Source of the DNA: Sycon ciliatum
Taxonomy: Eukaryota; Porifera; Calcarea; Leucosolenida; Sycettidae
Direction of reading: 5' to 3'
Assembly: GCF_964019385.1 (NCBI RefSeq)
Contig: NC_088649.1
Location: 7,719,503-7,783,502 of the forward strand
Length of the DNA stretch: 64,000 bases
Part shown: one piece after another, positions 48,664 through 58,609 of the stretch
Numbering within the stretch: the first letter of the stretch is position 1
Layout of the letters: every line of letters begins with the position of its first letter
Made by a program: the position numbers and the translations under genes
Notes under the pieces: generated by a model
What the model saw: the letters and a program-made list of their open reading frames with translations, nothing else
What the model was told of the DNA's origin: nothing
The model's database searches: none

Positions 48664-48896
48664 CCACCTTGCTCGGCATCCCTAAACATTACTGCATGTT
48701 TTCTCAGTGTTTTCTTCACTGCATGCTTACACATACACACACCCATTTGAATTATATACAAACTTTGTGCTTTGGAATTATCATGTTATGATTCTTTTTA
48801 ATATTTCCTTCTCTCATAATAATAGCAATGAAAAGTATGAATGCCGCAGACATCACCACGCAACATGACAATTTGTTCAAGGTTTGGTTTTGTGTG

Positions 48897-48936
48897 TTTC
48901 CAAAATCGATTTTCACGTTGCGATCATCAGTGGAAA
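48897..48936 (-). ncRNA. Hammerhead ribozyme, PLE dimer left arm
   Basis: Same motif as 18860-18899: stem I TTTCCA/TGGAAA with CTGATGA and GAAA intact, short stem II. Confidence 0.65.
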
Positions 48937-49107
48937 TACGCAACTAAAGGGATCAAGGGAAAAACAAAGGTTAAAAATCCAAAGAAGTGTGACACATGAC
49001 GGGTAACTTGTGGTAAGTATTACAAAAAGTGAGAACTAAAATAAAGAGTAAGTGTGACAAACGGGCATGAACAGTGCAGAAACAACTCATGAACACGGGG
49101 TGCAAAC

Positions 49108-50175
49108 TCACGAAAATAACCTAAGTGCTAAAACATGTTCTTTTTGCTTACACAAATCGGGCTTATGCGTACGAATACAAACAGCTTCAAGGACCTTCAA
49201 CTGCTGGACATAACGGGCACGACACAGTACAGAGAAGTGGGAATCATCATACACACTCAAACAATCGGGACGAGATAACAAATGCAAATACACAGCTGAC
49301 TTCTTACGAATTTCACCCTCATCAGCTCCATCACCTTCCCTGCCACCTGACTCCTCCTCGTCCGTTTTATCACCATCACCACCAGCCGTCTCACCGTCAT
49401 CCGCCTCGTCTTCATCCGCCGCCTCGTCATCACCCGCCTCGTCGTCATCTGTATCCTCGCCGTCATCCGCCTCGTCGTCATCTGTATTCTCGTCATCCGC
49501 CGCATCATCACCCAACTCATATTCACCACCAGTCAGTCGTCTGATACCATCCATGTTCTCCTTCCTACGTCTGTCCCGTGCCACTGTCCTTACCTCATCT
49601 ACGTCCCGAGATTGTGTTCCGTTTTGCCCCCGGCTTCCGGTCTCCTTCGATGCTCCGCGTGGGCCTTGGCCATTCCTAGCATATATTTCGGTTGAATAAT
49701 TGGCGGTCGACCTCCGTGGTCTCTGGACCCACGGATCAATCGCCGGAGGGTGCTGCGGTGTCCGCACAGCCGGATACTGTGTCAAAGAAATGGGCTCAAT
49801 TTCTGTGATTGGCGGTACTGTTGTTGTTGCCAACTCCTCCCCAACCCCAGCCACCAACGGCACTGGTGGTGGCTCCGGCGGCGGCAAGGGCAACGGTGGA
49901 GAAGGCACATTCGGTTGGCTTAGTGATCCACCACTCTTCCTCTGCACCGTGTGTTCGACTTGCTCTGGTTGTGTCGGTGGTAGAGGGAGCGGGTTCTTGC
50001 GTGGTCTTCCCCGCTTCGGGCGCTTCGCTTTTGCTGCGTCCTGCAGCATGTGAAGTGGTACATGCTGCTTGATACGTGCCTTCTCCACCGTTGCCCTTGC
50101 CGCCGCCGGAGCCACCACCAGTGCCGTTGGTGGCTGGGGTTGGGGAGGAGTTGGCAACAACAACAGTACCGCCAA
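49108..50175 (-). pseudogene. PLE ORF fragment, minus copy of the dimer
   Basis: Reads R-I-K-Q-H, AT-hook K-R-P-K-R-G-R-P-R-K, Pro-rich part, acidic part and the second GIY-YIG half (K-P-D-L-C-K-Q-K). The reverse transcriptase and the first nuclease half are missing. The first 33 codons come from the opposite copy across the inversion junction. Confidence 0.8.
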
Positions 50176-50876
50176 TCACAGAAATTGAGCCCATTTCTTT
50201 GACACAGTATCCGGCTGTGCGGACACCGCAGCACCCTCCGGCGATTGATCCGTGGGTCCAGAGACCACGGAGGTCGACCGCCAATTATTCAACCGAAATA
50301 TATGCTAGGAATGGCCAAGGCCCACGCGGAGCATCGAAGGAGACCGGAAGCCGGGGGCAAAACGGAACACAATCTCGGGACGTAGATGAGGTAAGGACAG
50401 TGGCACGGGACAGACGTAGGAAGGAGAACATGGATGGTATCAGACGACTGACTGGTGGTGAATATGAGTTGGGTGATGATGCGGCGGATGACGAGAATAC
50501 AGATGACGACGAGGCGGATGACGGCGAGGATACAGATGACGACGAGGCGGGTGATGACGAGGCGGCGGATGAAGACGAGGCGGATGACGGTGAGACGGCT
50601 GGTGGTGATGGTGATAAAACGGACGAGGAGGAGTCAGGTGGCAGGGAAGGTGATGGAGCTGATGAGGGTGAAATTCGTAAGAAGTCAGCTGTGTATTTGC
50701 ATTTGTTATCTCGTCCCGATTGTTTGAGTGTGTATGATGATTCCCACTTCTCTGTACTGTGTCGTGCCCGTTATGTCCAGCAGTTGAAGGTCCTTGAAGC
50801 TGTTTGTATTCGTACGCATAAGCCCGATTTGTGTAAGCAAAAAGAACATGTTTTAGCACTTAGGTTATTTTCGTGA
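50076..50876 (+). pseudogene. PLE ORF fragment, plus copy of the dimer
   Basis: Begins in the Pro-rich insert (P-P-L-P-L-P-P-P-E-P-P) and continues through the acidic part to the same C-terminus as 16916-18688. Truncated, no nuclease first half. Confidence 0.8.
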
Positions 50877-51047
50877 GTTTGCACCCCGTGTTCATGAGTT
50901 GTTTCTGCACTGTTCATGCCCGTTTGTCACACTTACTCTTTATTTTAGTTCTCACTTTTTGTAATACTTACCACAAGTTACCCGTCATGTGTCACACTTC
51001 TTTGGATTTTTAACCTTTGTTTTTCCCTTGATCCCTTTAGTTGCGTA

Positions 51048-51087
51048 TTTCCACTGATGATCGCAACGTGAAAATCGATTTTGGAAA
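51048..51087 (+). ncRNA. Hammerhead ribozyme, PLE dimer right arm
   Basis: Identical motif to 18860-18899. Confidence 0.65.
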
Positions 51088-51313
51088 CACACAAAACCAA
51101 ACCTTGAACAAATTGTCATGTTGCGTGGTGATGTCTGCGGCATTCATACTTTTCATTGCTATTATTAAACTTTTATCTCCACGTAGATTATTCTCTCATA
51201 ATAATTATATTCGTTCTTAGCAGGAACCGGAGGTTTTTCCTCTGGTGAGAAGGCAGAATTGCCTGTGCTCTAAACGAATTCAAATAAAAGAAACAAACAA
51301 AAAAAACCCGCAC

Positions 51314-51900
51314 AATGTCCTTCTGCGAACTCATCGAAATCTGAGAATGATTTTATGCAATATTTCGCGTTTGGAAACATTTGTCCGCGGGTACCGGGCG
51401 CGGGCTGAGAAAAAGTCGTCTTCAAAAGGTTCTTTGGCGAGAATCCGCGATATGCGCATTGAAACAAAATGGCGTCACGATTTATTGAAAGTGGTATAGT
51501 TGGTACGAGGGTTCAAAACCATTAATTTTGAACTCCAAAGTGTTCGTCTTCTTTTTGACATGCTCACAACAGCTCGCAACAAACAAAAGCTAAGGACGAT
51601 GGAAAGAGAGCATGCCAAAAAGAAGATGAAGGCTATACATGTAGTTGAAATGGTTTTGAACACCCGTACCGTACAACCAACTATGGCACTTTCAATAAAT
51701 CGTGACGCCATTGGGTTTTAACACGCATGTGGCAGATTCTCGCAAAATAAACTTTTGAAGACGTCTTTTTTTCTCGCAAAAAAACCTTCTCCAGGTCACG
51801 CGCGACCGGCCTGCGCCCGGGACACGCGGACAAATGTTTTTCAATCGCGTAATTTTGCCCGAAATACCCAGATTTCGATGAGCGCGCAGAAGTACAATCT
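51314..51900. mobile_element. Foldback MITE with about 200-bp imperfect arms
   Basis: Arms 51314-51523 and about 51651-51900 (inverted, with small indels), sharing TTCTGCG, CTCATCGAAATCTG, ACATTTGTCCGCG and AATGGCGTCACGATTTATTG. The centre of about 130 bp has no recognised domain. The immediate termini are not sharp and no target duplication was found. Confidence 0.65.
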
Positions 51901-52027
51901 TGTACTTACTTGACTGTAGTCGTTGTTGATTTGACAGCATGCATGAAACAAGTTCTAAGGCGGAGGACACCGTCTTCGGAAACAGTGACCTTACTACAAC
52001 CCTCTAATACCAAAGTAATTCTTGTTG

Positions 52028-52056
<29 letters not shown>
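52028..52056 (+). repeat. Poly(A) run
   Basis: About 28 A in a row, directly before the truncated LTR. It interrupts a duplicated AAAGTAATTC-TTGTTGA sequence. Confidence 0.95.
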
Positions 52057-52059
<3 letters not shown>

Positions 52060-52184
52060 TTCGTGTTGATTTCACCGCGCCTACCACTCGGCTACCCATT
52101 ACATTGGTGGCAGGTGTGTTTTTGTAAAAAATAAAACAACGTGATTCGACCCCAGACTACCATGGCTCAACCCGCTGCAGCTCC

Positions 52185-52675
52185 GTGCGACGAATCAAGA
52201 TGAGAATCATGTTTCTTGGTTTCCTGGGCCTGGCCCTGCTTATTAGCCTGCAGCACAGTCAGGGTGCTAGCGTGGATTACCCTTCTCTCCGCACGGCACA
52301 CACTGGAGCCTCCGATGGCGATTCCAAGCGACCCGCTACCTGCATGTACACTACCGGTGGTGATGGCGAAGCTGATGAGGACGACGACAGGCAGGCTGCT
52401 GACCAAGACAAGGAGGGTATTCCCCAAGACCAGCAGCGTTTGATTTTTGCCGGCGCGTAGTTGGCAGACGGCCGAACCCTGAGTGACTACAACGTTCAGC
52501 AGGAGTCCACTATTCACTTGGTACTTCGTCTCCGTGGTGGAATGCAGAATTTCGTCAACACTCTTCCTGGCTAGACCATCACTCTTTACGTTGCGCCAAG
52601 CGATGCTATCGACAATGTGAAGACCATGATTCAAGACGAGGAGGGAGTGATCTGTCTGACGCCGAGCTAGCCGCT
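52185..52675 (+). pseudogene. Polyubiquitin-derived pseudogene with signal-peptide-like N-terminus
   Basis: The frame opens M-R-I-M-F-L-G-F-L-G-L-A-L-L-I, a clear signal-peptide-like segment, then about 45 acidic and polar residues. It then enters ubiquitin sequence at [16 protein letters not shown], continues [11 protein letters not shown] to L-R-L-R-G-G, and starts a second unit with M-Q-x-F-V-x-T-L. In-frame TAG stops replace codons at about 52458-52460 and 52573-52575, and a shift near 52655 ends the match. It is thus a dead polyubiquitin fragment of one and a half units. Ubiquitin is so conserved that even this decay leaves no doubt of origin. Confidence 0.82.
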
Positions 52676-53250
52676 CTGAGTGACCGGCCCAACCAAGATA
52701 AAGATAAAACCTGGCTCGCCCTCCGCCAATACTGGCCATAGCTCCAGCCGCCGCCGTGGTTACTAACGCTGATTCCAGGTATGGCATTTTCTTTCCTGTC
52801 TTCCTTCAGTCTCCCTGTTCTCTTCAGTCTTCCTTTATGCGAGTGTGTGAATCCAGTTTAGTTTGGTAGGCGTCTGATCATGGTGAGCCACGGCTTACCC
52901 AGCTAACGTGGGACAATGTGTGTGACAACGCCCCTTATAGTTATAATGTATTCAGTTGGGTTTTTGAACTGCGATGTTCCTGGCGGGTTGTGCCAGCGTT
53001 GTGCAGCAAGAGTGCTGTAGTTTTTCAGGTCCTATTTGGAGGACAGTTCTTTCCCCTTTTGACCCCGTGAGATCGTGTGAACCTGGTGTGCTTCTACTTT
53101 ATAATTTTGTTATCAGTTCATTTCTTCTGTCTACTCTAAACGTTATCATTTCCGATATATTTTGCCATCTTCCGGTTGACGCTGTGTTCGTAACTCTTCA
53201 CTAATTTTTTGAAAATCACGAGGGCGTGATTATCTGTAGGAAGGGAGGGT

Positions 53251-53596
53251 GTAGTATCCCTGCCCGACCAATACGGAAGCAGTACGGAACTAATACGGAG
53301 CTCTGCCTGATGTATATTTAGTGTATCTCCGTATGTAAGCGTACGGCGTCTGCTGCATAAAAGCGGCTGCGCATTTCTGTTTTGATGAAGAGAAGATTAG
53401 ATTAGATTAGATTGGATAGCAATGAAAGCTAACTCGAAGAATAAGGATTCAGCCTCTAGGTGAGCACCGGAGAGAAAGTTATTTATTTTGCCGCTTCTTC
53501 TTTCACGAACGATTATATCTCAGGTGTGTACCTGAAAGTAGAATAAAAGTAATTATTGTTGATTTCACCGCGCCTACCACTCGGCTACCCATTACA
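53251..53596 (+). repeat. 3' LTR of the ubiquitin-carrying element
   Basis: Begins TGTAGTATCCC and ends CCCATTACA, with a TATA-like CATAAAAGC at about 53356 and tandem AGATT repeats near 53395. Confidence 0.6.
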
Positions 53597-54000
53597 ACTG
53601 TACTTATAGTACAAAGCTCCCTTAATTAATCTGACGTCAACACCCCGTTGTTTATTGATGCTGTCGAAGTGCCTACGTTACAGTCCATTAATTGGAAACT
53701 GGCACCCTAACTTTTTGGTGTCTCTCTCACATAGTTGTAGATATCGTGAAAACAACAGTACATCGTGCATTGTGCGACCTGTGCAATTACTCATTGCCAC
53801 ATTTGAGGCCAGAAAAGTCCAAGAACAGGGAAATAGAAATTCAGCCAGGTTTTAAAAAATTAGGACAGGTATGCCATGGCAAAATGTATGGAGAAGCAGA
53901 TCCGAAACCCAGATTTTTGAGATTTAAAGTGGGTTTTTGATCCTCAATTCTGCCCAAATCCGACTTTCAAAAGCCAGCGGGCCAGTTTCCGATGAATGGA
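53597..54000. other. No gene recognised
   Basis: No coding or repeat feature was seen. An inexact inverted pair lies around GTCCATTAATTGGAAACTGG (near 53683) and CCAGTTTCCGATGAATGG (near 53980). Confidence 0.3.
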
Positions 54001-54005
54001 CTGTA

Positions 54006-56804
54006 GGGAGGGCCCAAATATGCTCAAAAATTTCGCATATTATGATTTTCGCATATTGGCCACTTGCTTCATAATATGCTTCGAAATCACACAAAAGCAG
54101 AAAAATATGCTCGATATATGCTCGAAATATGAACTGATATCAGTGATAATTATGCGAATTCTTTGCTCCTTGTAGCAAAATATGCTACATTTGGTACAAT
54201 ATGTCAACACATGTACATACACGTCACCCTCTGGTGTCCAAGCCTGCTTGGATTTGGTGTTTAGTAACCGTGCCAATCTCTCGTCTTGCGTCGAAACTGA
54301 CTGCCCTCTGGGCGCCTCAGACCATGCCATTGTGTACTGCCAGTTCGACATCCCCCTGCCTCAGTCTCCCCGCGAAACAACGTCTCAAGCTCAGGAGCCT
54401 AACCCTATGTCTTTCGATCTTCGACACGTCACACCTGCTGTGTGGGAGGCGGTCAATGCAGACTTAGACTCAGTACCTTGGAACTCATTAATATCCTCAG
54501 ACGTGGACAGTGCACTTAGTAACCTGCACAGTGTCCTGCAGACTGTGCTTTCCAAGTATGTTCCCCTTCATAGCTCCCGCAAACCAAATCGAACTCCCTC
54601 GACCCCAGGGTCTACGCGCAAATATCATCCATGGGTTTCCACTGAACTACGCAAGGCTATCAAGTTGAAGCGTGACCTATTCAGCCTCTCCAAGAAATTC
54701 CCTACGGACTACAACCTATCAGCATATAAGGCACAGCGGAACCAGGTGAGACATCTCTCCCGCTGGTGCCACCGCCAGTACATTCGTTCAATCAAAACAA
54801 CACTTACCTCAGGCAGCACTACGCTTCACCAGTTTGTCCGCAGTCAACGATCGCACAAAGTAAAACCTGGCATCCCTGACATTGCAAGCCCTGATGGGCT
54901 GCTGGTGTCTGACAGCTTCCAAAAAGCAACCATCCTCAACAAGCAGTTTACCTCTGTCGCAGTGCCTGATGACCCACGTTTAGTAATACCCTCTCTCCAA
55001 TATGACACTCGTCTTACTCGCCAATTCACCCGCGTTCATATCACTACCGCAGATGTTCGTAAAGCCATCTCAAACCTGAAATCTGGGAAAGCGCCAGGGC
55101 TAGACGGTATCACGAACAATATGATAAAGAAGCTAGCTCCTGCGATTTCTTTTCCACTTAGCCGCCTATTTAACTTCTCCTTTACCACAGGCAAGTTCCC
55201 TACTGACTGGAAACTGGCTAAAATTGTGCCTATTTACAAGTGCAAAGGCAGCAAATCTCAAGCTAGTAACTATCGCCCAATTTTCCTCCTGTCCTGTATT
55301 TCCAAACTTTGCTAACGGCTCTTCTTCAATCAATTATACAATCATATTTCTCCTGCTCTGCATCCCTCACAATCTGGGTTTCGTCGTGGTGACTCGACCG
55401 CTCTACAGCTCACCAAGCTGATCCAAAACATTGCCGACCATCGTCATATGGGGCGGAAAGTTGCCATGTGCTTTTTCGACCTCGAGAAAGCTTTCGACAC
55501 CGTGTGGCACCGTGCATTACTTGCTAAACTCTCCAAAGTTTTCGGTGTGTGTGACTCAGCGCTGGAGTGGATTACAGACTACCTATCCGACAGAACGCAA
55601 GTTGTCTTTGTAGGTGGACTTCTCTCAGATGCTTTACCTGTTCTGTCCGGAGTGCCCCAGGGATCCATCCTAGGGCCCCTCCTTTTCCTAGCGTATATAA
55701 ATGATCTTCCCAGTCATGTTGAAGGTGTGTCCTTATTTGCTGACGATACTGCACTGCTCCGGTTCAATGAGTGTCTAGACAGGCTGCGAGACAGTCTCCA
55801 GCGCGGTATCAACGAAGTCCATCAGTGGATGACTACCTGGAGACTAAGACCTAATATCGCCAAGACTGAGATATTATTCCTGCCGAACTCAGAGCCAACC
55901 TATGCATTCACTCTTCCCGGATCCCTCACAGACCTCACAGTGGTAAAACAACACAAACATCTTGGTTTGGTCATTGACTCAAACTTATCGTTTAGTAGAC
56001 ATGTCGACTATATCTGTAGCAAAGTCAGTAAAGCTGTTGGCTACCTCGTGTCTCACTGCTCCCACCTACCGCTTGAATGCATTCGCCTTTTTTTACCATT
56101 GCTATATTCTCCCCATGCATTTTTCTCTATTGCTCAACCGCCTGGTCATCCCTACTAAGTAAATCGTTAATGAGTACCCTGGAAGTCCACAATAAGAGGA
56201 TACTCAAAGTCCTTTTCCGAAAACCATCATACTTTCCTTCTGCCGAGCTGTACGATATGTTTAACACCTTCCCAATCTCTAGTCAAGCGGATCGAAAACT
56301 GTGTATCGTTGTTCATTCTATTCGTCTTGACAAAGCCCCGCCACACTTGCGTAAATATAACTGGTTTCTTCCCACTCGTCCTACGCGCAATCCCTGCACT
56401 TTACCTAAAGCCCGAACCTCAGCTTATACCAGATCTCCGTTTTTCGCTGCCTATTCTCTCTGGCTGGCCCTGCCTCTATCAGTAAAATCGTCTTGTACGC
56501 TAAAGGATTTCAAGGCCAACATGAAGCTCGTGTTCTAATAACTGCTAATTCTTCATCCAGATGTGTTTCTCTTTGCCTCCAGTAATGTGTAATATTTATT
56601 TATTTATTTTTGCTTTGTTTTTGTTTACAGCCATGGCTGGCTACCGCCCCCTCCCTCCATATTGTCCTATATTCTCTGGCCACGGGAAGGTGAAATAAAT
56701 AAAATAAAATAAAATAAAATACGCTAGATTTGCTACTTTGTGCGACCTTGTGTCAAAAGGACCAAAATATGCAAAAATATGCGCAAGCATATTCGGGCCC
56801 TCCC
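54006..56804. mobile_element. TA-flanked foldback element hosting a LINE
   Basis: Terminal inverted repeats GGGAGGGCCCAAATATGC and the complement of GGGAGGGCCCGAATATGC, each bordered by TA (54004-54005 and 56805-56806). Without the LINE the element is about 260 bp, AT-rich and full of AAATATGC motifs, that is, a MITE. Superfamily not assigned. Confidence 0.6.
54186..56721 (+). pseudogene. Jockey/CR1-type LINE, 5' truncated, lightly damaged
   Basis: Starts at the end of the APE endonuclease (L-D-L-V-F-S-N, S-D-H-A-I-V). The reverse transcriptase has G-K-A-P-G-L-D-G-I, N-Y-R-P-I, then an in-frame TAA at 55313-55315, G-F-R-R-G-D-S-T, F-D-L-E-K-A-F-D, G-V-P-Q-G-S-I-L-G-P and catalytic F-A-D-D-T-A-L. 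A T-run indel near 56090 shifts frame to the C-terminal part ending at 56538. The tail is (AAATA)n at 56693-56721. AAAATATGCTA at the left edge and AAAATACGCTA at the right may be the target duplication. Confidence 0.85.
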
Positions 56805-57246
56805 TAGCCTACGTCACGTGCTTGAAACTCGTAGTTACACGTGGTTACAATAATATTATTATAGCAATAAAAACTGCTTTATGGCAGTTTTCTAAAAAAA
56901 GTTATTGTGTTCTAGTCTATGGACCCCGTCTAAAAAGTAAGAAATTAACGAAATGTGATAGCGGAAAATTAAGATTTCACACAAAACCTCACAATAATCA
57001 CACACAGGATGAAAAGCGAGAAGACCTTTCCCCTCGGCCTCGTGGTCCTCTTTCCTATTCATGCATGTTGCCGCAGTACAAGTCACCCGTGCAGTGTCAG
57101 ACTAAACAAGTGTTGAAAGCAGTATTTTTTTAAAACTAAGATCCTCAAGTCATTGCATTCCCAACTCATCACAACCACGCGCTCTTCAGCCGAACCATAC
57201 AGACACCAGCAAGGACACTTCCGTTGAGAGATAATATTGCTCCACG

Positions 57247-57292
57247 CCTCTAGACAGCTGTTTCGCTCCCTGTCGGAGCTCATCAGTAGAGG
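57247..57292 (-). ncRNA. Hammerhead ribozyme, family B copy 2, left arm
   Basis: Stem I CCTCTA/TAGAGG (perfect), CTGATGA, stem II GCTCC/GGAGC with loop GACAG, GAAA, palindromic stem III ACAGCTGT, cleavage triplet GTC. Confidence 0.92.
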
Positions 57293-57986
57293 ATGATAAT
57301 GATGATAATGGAGGAATGATCATTTAATGCGCCATTAGTGGCAGAGCAGAGTGGACACGAAGAGTCGGTGAAGAAAGAAGGAGCGATGACAAGACGAGTC
57401 GGTGAAGAAGGAAGGAGAAAAGCTAGACACATCTGCAACATCTTTGTTTGATCAAACTGAGCTGAGCTGCTGATACGAAGCGTCGACCAAGCATCCCTGA
57501 CTGGAGTGAATGCCCCAGCTGGCCTCTCGTGTGTCAGTGGTTGCTACTAGACCTGTTAGTATCACACTCACGACTACAAGTTTCCTGGTGTGCATCGACA
57601 TCGGCATCAGTGGGGCCTCCCACTGTCGATCCTGTTGACGGGCGGACAGGTCCGTGTGAATCCTGACCGGCAACCCAGCCTGTCGCGTTGGGGGATCTCG
57701 GCGGTGAGTCTCACCTCGCCTGCATACATGGACATTGCAACATCATAATAATAAACAACATACATATACTTTCCATTGGCATCAGTATTCCGCGTAAGAT
57801 TTTCGTCGCCTGTGTGGTGTGTTTCTCCACCAATGAGCGCGTACTATGATTATTTATCGCTGTTCTCACACTTTACCATTTTAGCAGCTTGCATATGCCA
57901 TTGATATAATTATTATGTGGAAAGCGCGCACTTGCGCCATTTCTGGTGTATAAGAATGATCATTCCTCCATTATCATCATTATCAT

Positions 57987-58032
57987 CCTCTACTGATGAG
58001 CTCCGACAGGGAGCGAAACAGCTGTCTAGAGG
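57987..58032 (+). ncRNA. Hammerhead ribozyme, family B copy 2, right arm
   Basis: Same sequence as 57247-57292 on the opposite strand, about 140 nt before the element's 3' end. Confidence 0.92.
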
Positions 58033-58609
58033 CGTGGAGCAATATTATCTCTCAACGGAAGTGTCCTTGCTGGTGTCTGTATGGTTCGGCTGAAGAGCGC
58101 GTGGTTGTGATGAGTTGGGAATGCAATGAATTGAAAATATGGCCGAAAGCTCTGTCCCAATATTAAGTTCTGAAGATCCTCAAGTGTTGTGATTATTGTG
58201 GGGTTTTGTGTGAAATTTTAATTTTCCGCTATCACATTTCGTTAATTTCTTACTTTTTAGACGGGGTCCATGGACTAGAGCACAATTATTATTTATTGCA
58301 ACATCTCAAGACTCGGCGGAAACACCGGCCAATATTACGAGAGTGGGTGATTGCCAACCACGGCGATAAATAGAAATAAGGGGAGGGAAAAAGAAAGAGT
58401 AGCAAAACGAACAGCAACAACAACTCCGTAAAGAAAGATAATGTCTAATAAAAACAGTGAAAAACACAGAGATGCAAAGGACATGTGGATAATGAGCTAT
58501 GCATGTCGTAGTAAATAAGGGGCGGCACGGATCTTAAACAGTACGTAACTGACACACAATAACTTTTTTTTAGAAAACTGCCATAAAGCAGTTTTTATTG
58601 CTATAATTT

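Larger units (their letters stand above)
48824..51190. mobile_element. Head-to-head dimer of truncated Penelope-like elements
   Basis: Left half (48824 to about 50079) is a minus-strand copy and right half (about 50080-51190) a plus-strand copy of the 3' part of the PLE at 16673-19005. They meet near the start of the Pro-rich insert. An exact 15-bp target duplication TTCTCTCATAATAAT flanks it (48809-48823 and 51191-51205). Both ends carry the PLE tail and a hammerhead motif. Sequence is almost identical to the 18.7-kb copy. Confidence 0.9.
52056..53596 (+). mobile_element. LTR-retroelement remnant carrying a ubiquitin sequence
   Basis: The last 48 bp of an LTR (GTAATTCGTGTTGATTTCAC to CCCATTACA) at 52056-52104 are followed at once by a primer-binding-type TTGGTGGCAGG. 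A 3' LTR of about 346 bp runs from 53251 (TGTAGTATCC) to 53596 and ends in the same 48 bp. A polypurine tract AGGAAGGGAGGG abuts it at 53239-53250. The interior, about 1.15 kb, has no gag or pol but holds the ubiquitin pseudogene. The 5' LTR is truncated at the poly(A) run, so no target duplication can be tested. Confidence 0.65.
57150..58172 (+). mobile_element. Hammerhead-bearing retroelement family B, copy 2
   Basis: Flanked by an exact 12-bp target duplication AAGATCCTCAAG (57138-57149 and 58173-58184). The main body is on the plus strand (about 57325-58172). The left 175 bp (57150-57325) is an inverted copy of its 3' region, so both ends carry the hammerhead. The body matches 13767-14600 in reverse. 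No coding domain was recognised. The asymmetric inverted copy and the target duplication length fit PLE-type retroposition. Confidence 0.8.
56862..58608. mobile_element. Foldback element G, hosting family B
   Basis: Inverted arms TAGCAATAAAAACTGC... at 56862-57010 and 58190-58608, the right arm split by about 260 bp of other sequence at about 58288-58555, with CACAAT on both sides of that insertion. The arm contains a short hairpin ACTGC-TTTATG-GCAGT. The centre is occupied by the family B element. Confidence 0.65.

Noticed and set aside
49125..50859. Long His/Pro-rich and Met/Arg-rich frames opposite or shifted to the PLE acidic tract
   Set aside because: Shadows of the GA-rich Asp/Glu codons; they repeat wherever the acidic tract occurs.
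52167..52787. A 206-codon open frame antisense to the ubiquitin pseudogene
   Set aside because: Antisense shadow of ubiquitin-derived sequence, with no recognisable domain.
54244..54351. Minus-strand frame with R-L-A-R-L-L-N-T-K-S-K-Q-A-W
   Set aside because: Shadow of the LINE endonuclease region on the plus strand.
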